A DNA stretch of 64,000 bases from Paralithodes platypus (lineage: Eukaryota; Arthropoda; Malacostraca; Decapoda; Lithodidae): positions 4,882,772 to 4,946,771 of the forward strand of contig CM064552.1 of the NCBI GenBank assembly GCA_032716605.1. Reading direction: 5' to 3'. Shown piece by piece: positions 31,970 to 43,139 of the stretch. The notes under the pieces are model-generated. The model saw nothing but the letters and a program-made list of their open reading frames with translations, was not told the DNA's origin and did not search any database. The position numbers were made by a program, and so were the translations under genes. Position 1 is the stretch's first letter. Each line of letters starts with the position of its first letter.

Positions 31970-33928
31970 TGTGTGATGTCCAGTGCTGGGTGTTACGTCC
32001 CGTCGCTGCCCATCAATTAAACAGCCTGAACAGCATAATCAAGAGCGCGGGGGGGACTAAGGAAGGCACAGCATTGAACAGCTTCGCGGGAGAACAGTGG
32101 TAGTGGTGGTGGCATTCGCGACGGAGAGAACTGCTGCCTTGGTTTATTTTTACTCTTGGCAGCCAGAGAAGGGCGGTTTTAAGTCCAGTCTTGGGCTATG
32201 GTGGGCGGTGGATGGGCGGGCTAGAGGCTGTGGGCGGCAGCGTAGTGCTGTGACCGTCTCGAGGGTGATCTACACGAAAAGGATACCGTGCATTAGTGAA
32301 GGAAGGCCCTGATTGGTGTAGCCCTAGTGTGTGCATGTTATCGTCTATGGCCGCGTGGTTTGTGTTATATTAAGGCTACTTGTTGTGTTGGCGCCGGCAG
32401 TACTAGACGCCATTAAAGTGATATTTCCTCCTTCGGTACTGACGACACCACCTAGAGATACCGAGTTTATCGACAGTTGTGTGCGGCGCTTATACTCCGT
32501 CCACAACTGATAGGCTGGGGCGTCCTCCTCCACACCTAACTCTATCCCTCATCCCATAACTACCAGTCCTACCCCACTCCCACATCTGTCAGCCCACTCT
32601 CCCACATCTGTCAACCCACAATCCCACATCCATCCTCTCTACAACTGTCCCTGGCTTACCCACACCTGTCATATCCTTTCCACATCTGTTTTTTCCCTTC
32701 CCACAAGTGACTGCCCCACCCACGTCTCTTCCACAACTACGATTCCCACACCTGTCATAACGCCCACATCAAGCTTTCTACACCTGTTCAATCGAAAGCT
32801 GCACCCGAACCAGTACCACACCCAAAGCACCTGTGTACAGTATATCAACCAGCTCTCTCTCCTCCCACACACACACACACACCTCTGTCTTGTACCCACA
32901 GCTGTTTAACTCCTCCCACAGTAGTTTCATCCTCTTATCCCCCTCCCACACACCCATAAACCTCCCACATACCAATATTACTCTCCCACATACCTCCGCT
33001 TAATCGCTGTTTTCCCCCACTTACGATTACCTTGCCCAACTGTTCTAAATACGCCATACCCGTTCCCCCACACATTCACATCCTTCCCCAAGTCTAGTCA
33101 CTCCCACACAAATCCTTCTCCCATATACGAATCTTTCCCAGATAAGCTACCAATCTTCAATAATCTAATCTCCCATATTTATACCCTGCGAAACCTCCCA
33201 CATACGAATCCTTCAATAATCCGATTTTCTCCCACATAGCTTACGAATGAACTAACCAATCCTTTTTTGCATATCAAATCCCCCACATAACTTTCCCATC
33301 TACCCAACCCCACATACCAAACCTCCCACATACCACACCACTTACCCACCACCACATATATTCCCATCTACCCTCTCCCACATATCTTCCCATCTACCCT
33401 CTCCCACATATCTTCCCATCTACCCTCTCCCACATATCTTCCCATCTACCCTCTCCCACATATATTCCCATCTACCCTCTCCCACATATCTTCCCATCTA
33501 CCCTCTCCCACATATCTTCCCATACTCCCACAAACCAAATCCCCAACATACCTTACCCATCTACCCTCTCCCACATCCCATCCCATCTGTTCTCTCCCAC
33601 TTACGAATCTCACACATACCGAATCCTCTACCCACTCCCACAAACCAAATCCCCCTCATACTATCCCACCCACCCTCTCCCACATATACGAATCCCCCAG
33701 CCAGCCAGCCATCCCCCATGTATGTTACGGGTGTATGATGGTGTGGGCGTGCGGGTGTGTGTTACGGGCGGGGGGATCACCTACCAGTACTACTATGATG
33801 ATGGATCCCACCCACCACCACTACCAGTACCACACCCGTAAGCTGAAAAGCAAGCAGCAACAGGGTTCTACTACAACCTTACTTCACTTCATTTAATTCT
33901 TCCTTCGTCGACGCCTACACGAAAAACC
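31970..33928 (+). promoter_or_regulatory. Candidate promoter / 5' exon region
   Basis: This is the most GC-rich and CpG-bearing block in the window. GGGCGG-type boxes occur at about 32170, 32203, 32215 and 32231 (AAGGGCGG, TGGGCGG, GGGCGGGC, TGGGCGGC). A textbook donor CC|GTAAGTATT follows at 33929. Promoter and first-exon function is an inference. No downstream exon was identified in the window, and transcription from the other strand is possible. Confidence 0.3.
32540..33720 (+). repeat. C-rich CCCACA-type tract with strong strand asymmetry
   Basis: About 1.2 kb is built of degenerate words such as TCCCACATCTGTC, CCCACACCTGTCAT and CTCCCACATA, with very few G on the + strand. Within it 33361-33525 is a clean 26-bp array (TCTACCCTCTCCCACATATC plus TTCCCA, about six copies). 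Confidence 0.8.
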
Positions 33929-34027
33929 GTAAGTATTATCACCCTTGGTCTTTGTAGGAGTCACTCGCGAGTGTTTCCGAGGTGTGGCGGCCTTGGGATC
34001 GGCTATCTCTCTCTCTCTAATGTTTAA

Positions 34028-34313
34028 CCCCTTCTGTATCGGCGACGTCTTTTCAGTTTTATTCTAACTTTAGGCCTATATAATAATAAATAATAATCTG
34101 GTGTTTTATTTCTCGCAAGCGCCAGTTCTTCCAGAGGAATTCACTAGCGCAGACGATTTGGTGCAGTTCAAGAGATCTGTGGTAGTAAAAGTGGTTAAGT
34201 GAGATAGTTCGAAGCCTGTTAATTGCTGGAGGTCGTTTTTAAACTAAACAAAATCGTCTAATAGTAGCCAGAATCATAATAAAGTTAAAAGGACGGCGCC
34301 GGTACTGAACGGG
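34028..34313. mobile_element. TTAA-flanked element, family B
   Basis: TTAA at 34024-34027 and 34314-34317. Ends CCCCTTCTGTATCGGCGACG and GGCGCCGGTACTGAACGGG. The right half has AATCGTCTAATAGTAGCCAG, the shared B/D core. Confidence 0.7.
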
Positions 34314-34778
34314 TTAAAAACACACGACCACTGAGGACTATGTGGTCCCGCGTCATGGCTTCTTCAGGCATACGGTCTTCACCTTAATCATGACCTTTTC
34401 TGCCACATCTTTTCCAGGAATTCCTTTACACTTTCCAGTTTCCACCGTCGCCAGTCACGCTCGTCAGGTTCCACTTCGTCAGGTTGCTCAAGCCCAGGAG
34501 GAAGATCACTGGACGCACTACATAGGCCTACCATTCAGTTATTTTTGTATCTGTAATTTGCGCCCATTTTGCTTCTCCTATTTCTTGTTTTATACTCCTT
34601 AGCATGTCTACCACTTCACTTCCATACCTATGATTAGATTGATATCCAGTATTGGATAAATGGATATAAAATCGTAGTCATGATATCCAAACGATTGTAA
34701 ATGCGTTTTAAGGGATACAATTCTTCATTGCTACATTATTAGCCCTCTGAATCGTAGCTAAAAACAATCTGATATTAA

Positions 34779-35061
34779 CCCTTTTAGTACCGGCGACGTC
34801 TTTTTGTATCGGATTTGAGCTACATTTAGACGATTGTATAAAGTTTAGAAAGATACAGTATGTGGTACTTATAGTCTGTAACCTTTTAATGGGTAGTCGT
34901 CCTATCTAACATGACAAATATTATCTAATAGTTGCCAGATAGTCTGTAACCTTTTAATGGGTAGACGGGTAGACGACTAGACGTCCTATCTAACATGAAA
35001 AATATTATTATCTAATAGTTGCCAGATTATAATGCAAAAGATGCCACCGGTACTGAATGGG
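34779..35061. mobile_element. TTAA-flanked element, family B, with internal duplication
   Basis: TTAA at 34775-34778 and 35062-35065. Ends CCCTTTTAGTACCGGCGACG and ATGCCACCGGTACTGAATGG. The phrase AGTCTGTAACCTTTTAATGG occurs twice (about 34881 and 34940). Confidence 0.7.
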
Positions 35062-35238
35062 TTAACAAAGATGAGATTACTAATTCTTGTCTATCATAAT
35101 TATGTTCCTTATTCTTGCAGGCGATTTTATTCAGCTTATGATGGACCCCTCTCGGAGCGAGAGGATGCAACTCTTTCAATTAGATCACGCCAATTTGGAT
35201 TATATTCATTCGTAGTCATGTACAGTACCTTTAACTGC

Positions 35239-35355
35239 CTTGATGATGTAATGGTTAGAGTGTTTAAGATACGGTATGCATATGGTAACCCAGGTTCGAA
35301 TCCCGGTAGGCTCGCATGCTTTCATTAATTTCATTGGGAAGTGTTTGGTGTTGGG
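35239..35355 (+). mobile_element. tRNA-derived SINE
   Basis: A-box-like TGATGTAATGGTTAGAGTG and a perfect B box GGTTCGAATCC, tail TTTCATTAATTTCATTGGGA and GTGTTTGGTGTTGGGAGT. The sister copy at 56671-56800 shares the whole tail. Confidence 0.7.
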
Positions 35356-35699
35356 AGTTAAATGATATACAGGTATTAGATTATATCACATTCTAGCACT
35401 ATATGTTCGATAGTTTCATTTACTACACAACTTATTCCCCTCGTTTGACCATCTATACACCCTGTTGTTGACTTCCAACGATTTGGTATAGAATTGGCCA
35501 CTCGTGTTCAGGCTATAAGGAAGTTGGAGTTGTAGTGTAGATATCGATATTTAGTAGAATGACCAGCTAAAATACGGTCGTAGTACATTTATAAATACAT
35601 ATAACAAAATTTATCATACTTTTTCTATCCATCAGAAACCTACGTTGTTAAAAATCGTCAGTTTGTGTCACCTCATGGTCATTCTACACTACACTCATC

Positions 35700-35885
35700 A
35701 CCATAAATATCATCATCACCAATCATCATCACCATCATCAATCATCATCATCATAAATTCATAAGTATCATTATAATCGTCATATAGCCTACAATATATC
35801 ATCATCATCATAAGTATCATTATCATCGTCATCGTCATGAATATCATTATCAGTTTATCACCATCATCGTCATAAACATCATTAT
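35700..35885 (+). repeat. (ATC)n-rich imperfect tract
   Basis: Degenerate CATCATCACC/ATCATTATC words. No coding interpretation is credited. Confidence 0.8.
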
Positions 35886-35937
35886 CCCCACCGTGACAGA
35901 GCGAGGCTGTACTGGGCACGCACCTTCTGACCCAGCG

Positions 35938-36145
35938 TTACCAAATAAAGTCTGCTAGATAGTAAATAAATGCCAAAACCAGCAAGAGTAATGCCACAAT
36001 CTAGTCTAGAATATGGCTCAACATAGGCTCAAATCTCCAAAATATCGCTAGAATTCATGCCGCTAGATGTACAAATTTGCCTCTACTGTAGATCGTAGTA
36101 AATACCTCTAGATCTAACAGGTAAGTAGCTAAATTGGCAATACTA
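35938..36145. repeat. Dispersed repeat family P
   Basis: CTCAAATCTCCAAAATATCG, AGAATTCATGCCGCTAGATG and ATACCTCTAGATCT-type phrases recur in order at 43665-43865. Class unknown. Confidence 0.6.
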
Positions 36146-36235
36146 TGTCTGACCATCCCACAACTCCCGAAGGTCTCCCTGAACAAGCCTTTGTGCTGAC
36201 ACAATTCCCATCCTTAGTACCGTAGCCTAATATCC

Positions 36236-36530
36236 GAGGTGAAATCATTGATTTCGGGGACAGATGAGTGATTGTTGCTTCTGAATGCTTGTGTACTTGC
36301 TTTTTGTGGGCGAACTGTCATATGTGTTCTTCTATCACCTCTTTTTCCTTTCTCGTGTCTCTTGCTGATCCTCCCTATTGGTGCTTCTGAATGCTTGTGT
36401 GCTTGTTTTTTGTGGGCGAACTGTTATATGTGTTCTTCTTCTGTCCTGTCACCTCCTTTTCCTTTCTTGTGTCTCTTGCTTATCCTCCCTACTCCTTGTG
36501 GGAGTAAGAGCTGGCTACTACTGACTGAGT
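36236..36530 (+). mobile_element. Retroposon family C, two tandem partial copies
   Basis: GATTTCGGGGACAGATGAGT, CTTGCTTTTTGTGGGCGAAC and TCCTCCCTA(C/T)TCCTTGTGGG. The second unit repeats from GGTGCTTCTGAATGCTTGTG. It ends in an ACTGACTGAGT tail. Confidence 0.6.
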
Positions 36531-37003
36531 ACCGTAACTCATTTTACACATGACTGATTACCGGGCACCCTAACAGTCCAAACTTGCGTCAACTAAATTA
36601 TGTGGACGTCGGTTGGGTCTCTTCTGTTACCGTATGATGAACTTCGAAAACTTGACGGAATTAATAGAAGCACCATAGGAGGAGGAGCACTTTATTGACA
36701 ACGTTTTACAGATGTGACCTGAAGAAGCTATCTGGGAATTTTGCGAAACATTAGTCAATATAGAGCTCCACAAATCGTGTTTCTTTTCATTCAGGTTTCT
36801 TCTGTTCAAGCTTGTCTGCACAAAGTTACTGGCCCACACAAGGCAGACCCCTCTCACACCCAGCCCATCTCATCTAACTTATCTATTAGCCTACTAGAGC
36901 ACTCGACAACCTATTCCACAATCCACATAATGATCTACTGTTGTTACCAATCTAGTATATTACCGGTATGTATATTATTCTACCAAAGCTATGTGAGTTT
37001 AAC

Positions 37004-37210
37004 CCCTTCAGCACGACGATTCCTTTGTACCTTTTATTCTGCCTAAAGTTTAACAATGTACCGGTATGGTTTAAATAGGACCTATTTAATTCAGAGGGTT
37101 TCTTGAGATCGTATATACCCTTATGAGAACTATAGGTAGATTATAAGCTAAAAGAAAATCGTCTAATGTAACTAGAATACGATGAAAATGACATCATCGT
37201 GCGGAAAGGG
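37004..37210. mobile_element. TTAA-type hairpin element with CCCCTTCA ends
   Basis: TTAA at 37000-37003, degenerate on the right (TGAA). Ends CCCCTTCAGCACGACGATTC and GACATCATCGTGCGGAAAGG. Sister of 15411-15617. Confidence 0.6.
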
Positions 37211-37273
37211 TGAACTATTTTGGTGTTGTATAATAATACTTGTATTCACGGCATTGTGCATTGTCCTCCCATA

Positions 37274-37493
37274 ATTAGCCTATAGTCTATCCGCTGTAAG
37301 TAGGCGAGAAATCATGACCTCTATCCTCTGTAACTAAAAAAGGGCTAGAGCAAATTGGCTGTAAATTTCCACATCTATTCCATGCCTGGCTCTTCCCAAA
37401 TGGTAGAAATATTAGCTCGATTACTCTAGTCGTTTTTGAGTTACAGAGTTAGAGGTCATGATTTTGCGCCTACTTACAGCGAATAGACTATTT
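37274..37493. mobile_element. MITE family A
   Basis: TATAGTCTATCCGCTGTAAG and CCTACTTACAGCGAATAGAC form a near-perfect ~20-bp inverted repeat. The core contains GGGCTAGAGCAAATTGGCTG. The best-preserved terminal repeats of this family. Confidence 0.8.
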
Positions 37494-37910
37494 CTGTAAA
37501 AGCCGAACTGTAGCCAACTGTACCGTCACCTTCAAAAGTCCACCCCTATCGCCATCTTCAAGTAGCCGCATGAGGATCAATGAATCTGTTGTTGCTTGTT
37601 TTTCTTAGTCATTTCAACTCGGATTATTCATTGGGACATAATATTTTGGTGCAAATACTGTATACCATCCTGGACTACTGTATACACCAATCGAGTTTGT
37701 GTTCATTTGGCGAAAAGTTCATTATCCTAGAAGTTGATTTTCTCGATAATGAAATTGAAAACCCTACTACAGTATGTTTCTGAAACCGAATAATGCCAAG
37801 TTTTCACATTAACAACACAATTCGCTATAGCCTACAATGTTCGTAATAGTTGAGTAATAATGATGGCGACATGGCAAGTTATCGTCAGAAAAAAACAAAT
37901 ATACACTTGA

Positions 37911-38005
37911 ATAAACTAATGAAAACATATGGTCCTCCCGGGATTCGAACTCGGGACACCACACCCAGAACATAAGCATCTAAACCATTACATCACCAAC
38001 ACAGT
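37911..38005 (-). mobile_element. tRNA-derived SINE
   Basis: The minus strand reads AACTGTGTTGGTGATGTAAT, GGTTTAGATGCTTATGTTCT and GAGTTCGAATCCCGGGAGGA. The most tRNA-like copy of the 11449 subfamily, still without a pairing acceptor stem. Confidence 0.7.
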
Positions 38006-38086
38006 TATGAGTGTGAACAGTGAAAAGGGCGATTAAAGCCATACCGGTAATAATCTACCTATTTAAAGGCATATCAATGCTATTAA

Positions 38087-38293
38087 ACCTTACAGTACTG
38101 GTGACGTCTTTTTGTTTTGATTTCAGCTGCGTTTAGACGATTTTACGAAGCTTAGGAAGGATGTGTGGCAGCTAAAATTATTAATTGAGATAGTCTGGTA
38201 TCTTTTAACGGGTAGATATCCTTGCTAAGCTGAATAAAACCGACTAATAGTTGCCAGAATATAATGAAAAGGATGTCAACGGTACTGAATGAC
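38087..38293. mobile_element. TTAA-flanked element, family B
   Basis: TTAA at 38083-38086 and 38294-38297. CCTTACAGTACTGGTGACGT and ATGTCAACGGTACTGAATGA ends. Confidence 0.7.
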
Positions 38294-38430
38294 TTAAACC
38301 CATCTATTACATGTATAGAATTGTACATCACTATCAATATAGGCTACCCAATTATTTTATAGATCTTTTTCATACCGGTACCTGTAACTTTTATTTGTTT
38401 TTACGTTGTAGGTATCAGGATAATCAGGTA

Positions 38431-38731
38431 TGTTCGCGCTAATAATTCATGTCCCAGCTGTCATTACGTTCTGTGTTGTATTAATGTCTGTCAGATGTTG
38501 AATAGGGTGGATAAGTGTAGGAACATGTTTGTATATTTCACTCGATTACAATGTAAAACTTGCAAACTAAACAAACCAAAACTTGGACAAAGACAATATA
38601 AAGGCAAAATAACTAGGCTACCGTAATCAAAATCGCTATGTGGAAATTAAGAAATTAAGCTTCGATATTGCTGATACCAATTATTTATCAAAACATACTT
38701 GGTGCCGAGACATCACTTATTAGCACGATTG
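38431..38731. mobile_element. Tc1/mariner-like MITE family I with nested family G half
   Basis: Degraded ends TATGTTCGCGCTAATAATTC and CACTTATTAGCACGATTGTA. The family I body is interrupted at about 38548-38648 by AATGTAAAACTTGCAAACTA ... CGCTATGTGGAAAT of family G. Confidence 0.65.
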
Positions 38732-38785
38732 TACAGTCGGCAAGATTCCCTGCAGGACCAAAGCTCTTTTATTGATGGTATTTAA

Positions 38786-38991
38786 CCCCTTGAAGCTCTG
38801 AAACGTTTTAGCAGTATATTTTGGCTATCATTAGACGATTTTATGCAGCTTAGGAAGGATCTGTGGGTATTAAAAGGGTAACGACTCTTTCAATCAACTC
38901 TCTGACTTCCATATACCCTTCCTAATCAGAATAAAATCGTATAATAATTACCAGAAAACAAAACAGAAATGCGTTTTGGAGCTTGAAAGGG
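38786..38991. mobile_element. TTAA-flanked element, family D
   Basis: TTAA at 38782-38785 and 38992-38995. Ends CCCCTTGAAGCTCTGAAACG and CGTTTTGGAGCTTGAAAGGG. The right TTAA is also the left TTAA of the next element. Confidence 0.75.
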
Positions 38992-38995
38992 TTAA

Positions 38996-39404
38996 CCCCA
39001 GCTGTACAGTCGCGCTAATAAGTCATGTCCCAGCTGTCATTACGTTTGGCTCGCTCTGCGCTGTATTAATGTATGTCAGATGTTGAATAGAGTTGGTAAG
39101 TGTAGGACATGTTTGTATATTTCACTCGATATGAAGAAATGAAGCTTATATATTGCCGATACAAATTATTGATCAAAACATACTTGGTGCCGAGACATCA
39201 CTTATTAGCGCGACTGTACCAGCGACGTCTTTTTATCTTTATTCTGGCTACTATTAGTTGATTTTATTCAGCTTAATAAGGGCTTACATCAATTGACAGG
39301 CTTCAAACTAGCTCACTTAATTATTTTGACTGCCACAGATCCTTCTTAAACTGCACAAAATCGTCTAAATATAGCTAGAATCAAAGACGTCGCTGGTACA
39401 GGGG
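38996..39404. mobile_element. TTAA-flanked element, family B, split by a mariner-like MITE
   Basis: TTAA at 38992-38995 and 39405-39408. Its right end GACGTCGCTGGTACAGGGG predicts the left end as CCCCTGTACCAGCGACGTC. The observed left end is the same apart from 3 bases and the insertion at its TA. Confidence 0.8.
39007..39216. mobile_element. Tc1/mariner-like MITE family I, intact ends
   Basis: Perfect 17-bp inverted repeats CAGTCGCGCTAATAAGT and ACTTATTAGCGCGACTG are flanked by TA on both sides (39005-39006, 39217-39218). 210 bp, no transposase. Other copies are at 38431, 48369 and 58612. Confidence 0.9.
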
Positions 39405-40090
39405 TTAAGATATGTACCGGTACTATATAATATACTGTACCGAGATGAAAAACGCAAAAGGCCGACATTACCAAACCGATGGCTACGGTAGGCTAAGTCT
39501 AAGTATATTGTGTTAGTTCTTCCTCTACAGAATATACAGGTATATATAGTCTATTTGTTTCCAGCTGAGGGTAAATTGTCATGTTTCTATCTTTGTTACT
39601 CGGCTATAAGGTAGATTTTGTAGCGAAAGATGATGGTTATTCTGAAAAATTGGCATTAATATGACACACAGCCATAGTAGTTTCCATTAAGTATCGAGAA
39701 ATCAGCGAAGAAGAGATTCAATTTACGATCGGCTGGACAAAAGTAGAGTATAGTTAAATTAACATAAATAGACTTAGCCAGTTGGAAATTATGAAGGGGT
39801 TTAGAGTGTAGGCCTCGTGGTTCTAGTCTACAGTATATTTACATCCCTGTTTACCCAATTCCTAAAAAAAATGTAGGTCGACCCTCCAATAAACCCTAAC
39901 TTACCACACTCGTAAGCAGCCTTGGTGGTCTAAAGAGAGGTCTCAAAAATACACATTGTCAACAATAAATGATATAAGAAATACATAAAACATAAAATCC
40001 CAAATACCCTCCCAGTCTAACCTCCAAAAATCTTCCATACAAACATCCCCACTCCTCCACAACATAACAACAATATTAACTTCCTAACTT

Positions 40091-40940
40091 TACTCTAGCT
40101 ATCGTATCGTATTGGGTACCGTACATTGATAGTGATTTGCCGATACCGGTACCTTTACTCTAGCTATCGTATCGTATTGGGTACCGTACATTGATAGTGA
40201 TTTGCCGATACCGGTACCTTTACTCTAGCTATCGTATCGTATTGGGTACCGTACATTGATAGTGATTTGCCGATACCGGTACCTTTACTCTAGCTATCGT
40301 ATCGTATTGGGTACCGTACATTGATAGTGGATTTTGCCGATAACGGTACCTTTACTCTAGCTATCGATGTATTGGGTACGTACATGATAGTGATGTGCCG
40401 ATACCGGTACCTTTAACTCTAGCTATCGTATCGTATTGGGTACGTACATTGATAGTGATTTGCCGATTACGGTACCTTTACTCTAGCTTTCGTATTCGTA
40501 TTGGGTTTACGTACATGATAGTGATTTGCCGAGACTGGTACTTTAACTTACTCGCTATCGTATCGTATTGGGTACCGTACATTATAGTGATTTGCCGATA
40601 CCGGTACCTTTACTCTAGCTATCGTAATCGTTATGGGTACCGTTACCAAGTGATAGTGATTTGCCGATACCGGTACCTTGACTCTAGCTATCGTATGGAT
40701 TGGGTACCGTACATTGATAGTGATTTGCCGATACCGGTACCTTTACTCTAGCTATCGTATCGTATTGGGTACCGTACATTGATAGTGATTTGCCGATACC
40801 GGTACCTTTACTCTAGCTATCGTATCGTATTGGGTACCGTACATTGATAGTGATGTGCCGATACCGGTACCTTTACTCTAGCTATCGTATCGTATTGGGT
40901 ACCGTACATTGATAGTGATGTGCCGATACCGGTACCTTTA
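40091..40940 (+). repeat. 65-bp tandem array, ~13 copies
   Basis: The unit TACTCTAGCTATCGTATCGT, ATTGGGTACCGTACATTGAT, AGTGATTTGCCGATACCGGT, ACCTT repeats. Copies at 40091-40330 and 40690-40940 are almost identical. Those between 40330 and 40690 carry many single-base gains and losses. Confidence 0.95.
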
Positions 40941-40942
40941 AA

Positions 40943-41092
40943 TCCATTAATTTTTCTAAAGAAAAATGTAAAAATTTATCTTAAAGGAGGGGCGTGTTTT
41001 ACTTAAGCTTGATTGAGGTCTAGGAAGGAAACTAAAAAATCATTAAAATATCCACAAATGAGCAAATAAATACGCCCATCTCCCCTTAAGGC
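40943..41092 (+). repeat. Family F 3' part
   Basis: AAATTTATCTTAAAGGAGGG, GATTGAGGTCTAGGAAGGAA and CGCCCATCTCCCCTTAA. A second F copy follows directly in the opposite orientation. Confidence 0.7.
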
Positions 41093-41475
41093 CCCCGATG
41101 GTTCACTTTTTGGTCGATTTTTGCATGTATTCATAATTGTTCTAGTTTCCTCCCTAGACCTCAATCAAATTAAAAAAAAACAAAAAACATCCATTAGATC
41201 CCCCTCCTAGATTAATTTGTACATTTATTGGTAGAAAAATGTCCCGGCCGAAGGCCGATTCTCCCAACATTACAGGCTCACTATCGTTCGCCAGGGAAAA
41301 AATCGACATCTAAATAGCACGAAAGGTCTAAATATTGACGAAGAAATGGGGCGAAAGGTCTTAAAAATCGACTAACTAATGGAGCAAACATCTTAACATC
41401 TGAACACTAATGGGGCTAAACATGAGTGAGAAAGTGGTCCAGAAAACCGGGCCATCTCCCCTTAAGGGTTCAACA
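41093..41475 (-). repeat. Family F copy, inverted to its neighbour
   Basis: CTCCCTAGACCTCAATCAAA, AATGTCCCGGCCGAAGGCCG and GGGGCTAAACATGAGTGAGA, ending CATCTCCCCTTAAGG. With 40943-41092 it forms an F/F head-to-head junction at TTAA. Confidence 0.7.
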
Positions 41476-41567
41476 CTATTATGTGGATTATTGTGGAATT
41501 AGTTTAGGTAGGCTATAAGATCTGTCCTACCTGGCACAAACTTACCCCAGGTGTAAATAGTTCTTTA

Positions 41568-41793
41568 CCCTTTCCGACATATGACGCGATTTTGAGCCTA
41601 TTGGGGATACTTTAAAGCCTTTGTTACCATCAGGGGTATTTAGAAACCTTTAGTTTAGTTACTTCAACCTCTGCAGTTGTCTTTGAGTTAGCAGTGGGCA
41701 GAAAACTAATTTTGGAGAGGTAATTATAAGAGTGAGAGAACTCTATTTATTATTGCTAATCTGGCAACCTCTGCTTCATAAATGCGTGAAAGG
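41568..41793. mobile_element. TTAA-type element, family E
   Basis: Ends CCCTTTCCGACATATGACGC and TAAATGCGTGAAAGGG, flanked by TTTA rather than TTAA. By eye about 95% identical with 42555-42781. Confidence 0.7.
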
Positions 41794-41974
41794 GTTTAGT
41801 AGACTCTAGACTAGTAGAGCACTTACAGAGAGTAGCAACTGTACCGTACCGTAGATAGTAGTGTCTGCGTTCTTTTTCCACATAGACCGCAAGGTCTTTG
41901 AATAGTGAGGTACAGTACCTGTACTATTCCTTATAACTCACTCTCTCTCTTCCTTCTTTCCTCTTCTATTCTCC

Positions 41975-41985
41975 CCCGCCTCCCT

Positions 41986-42031
<46 letters not shown>

Positions 42032-42345
42032 TGCTCTCTCACTCTGTCTGTGTCTGTCTCTCCTATTCTCCCCCGCCTCCCTCTCACACACACTCTTTCT
42101 CTCACTTATTTCCTCTTCTATTCTCCCCCGCCTCCCTCTCTCACACACATACTCTCTTTCTCTCACTTATTTCCTCTTCTATTCTCCCCCGCCTCCCTCT
42201 CACACACACTCTCACTCTCTCTTCCCCCCCCCCCCCCCCCCCAGTAAAGAGGTCATGTGTGGTGGTGTGCCCAAAGCTATATCTGTCCCCCCCCCCCCCC
42301 CCCTCGGAGTACAAAGAAACAACACCCACCACCACCACCACCACC
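41975..42345 (+). repeat. Compound microsatellite / 50-60-bp tandem region
   Basis: (AC)n at about 41990-42028, then three units of CTATTCTCCCCCGCCTCCCT plus CACACACACTCTTTCTCTCA, then C runs and (ACC)n. Long reading frames here are low complexity and are not credited. Confidence 0.9.
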
Positions 42346-42479
42346 ACCACCACATTACCAGCAGATGACGCGCACCTCAGAACGGGGAAATATACCGGGT
42401 ACTCCTAAAAGGGGATTTCACACCAATGACTATTTCCTCCTCAAGGTATTATTATTACCGTGTTTGTTTTTTTGTTTTT

Positions 42480-43110
42480 TTGTTTTTTTAGTTTGCTCCC
42501 TACTACCTTAGTCCTCCATCAAGCTTAAAAAAAAAAGTCTTCCATCAACCTTAACCCTCGCACGTTATTGACGCAATTTTGAGCCTATTAGGGATACTTT
42601 AAAGCCTTTGTTACCATCAGGGGCATTTAGAAACCTTTAGTTTAGTTACTTCAACCTCTGCAGTTGTCTTTGAGTTAGCTGTGGGCAGAAAACTAATTTT
42701 GGAGAGGTAATTATAAGAGAGAGAGAACTCTATTTATTATTGCTAATCTGGCAACCTCTACGTCATAAGAACGTGAAAGGGTTAACAAATACTAGTTTTT
42801 CATCAAACTTATACAATATCCCCAAGATCCCCTTTCGAGATCAATTTGTACATTGTTTGGTAGAAAGATTCCCAGCCAAAGACCGGTTCCTTCTAAGTTG
42901 CAGGCTCTCTATCGCTTGCCAGGAATAAATCGACATCTAAATGGCACGAAACGTCTAAAAACTTACAAAAAAATGGGACAAAAGGTCTTAAACCTGACAA
43001 AGAAATGGTACAAAAGGTCTTTAAGCTGACAAAAATGGGACGAAAGGTCTTAAAATGGGGGCATACAAATGGGAGTATGGTACCAATCAAACCCACCACA
43101 TTACCAGGAG
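42480..43110 (-). repeat. Family F copy interrupted by family E
   Basis: The left part GCTCCCTACTACCTTAGTCC ... CTTCCATCAACC and right part CTAGTTTTTCATCAAACTTA ... GCAGGCTCTCTATCGCTTGC are separated by the TTAA-flanked element at 42555-42781. Confidence 0.7.
42555..42781. mobile_element. TTAA-flanked element, family E, nested in family F
   Basis: TTAA at 42551-42554 and 42782-42785. Ends CCCTCGCACGTTATTGACGC and CATAAGAACGTGAAAGG. Very similar to 41568-41793, indicating recent mobility of the family. Confidence 0.8.
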
Positions 43111-43139
43111 ATGACGCACCTCAGAAGGGGGAAACGTAC

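Noticed and set aside
33795..33896. Short frame MMMDPTHHHYQYHTRKLK after the CCCACA tract, before a good splice donor
   Set aside because: Only 33 codons, ended by TAA before the donor, with ATG repeats from a trinucleotide run. Possibly an upstream ORF, but not supportable as a gene.
34342..34602. 86-codon frame MVPRHGFFRHTVF
   Set aside because: No family resemblance, no splice signals in phase, and no other exon nearby.
41905..42511. Overlapping Ser/Pro/His-rich frames of up to 167 codons
   Set aside because: Direct translations of (AC)n, (CT)n, C runs and (ACC)n.
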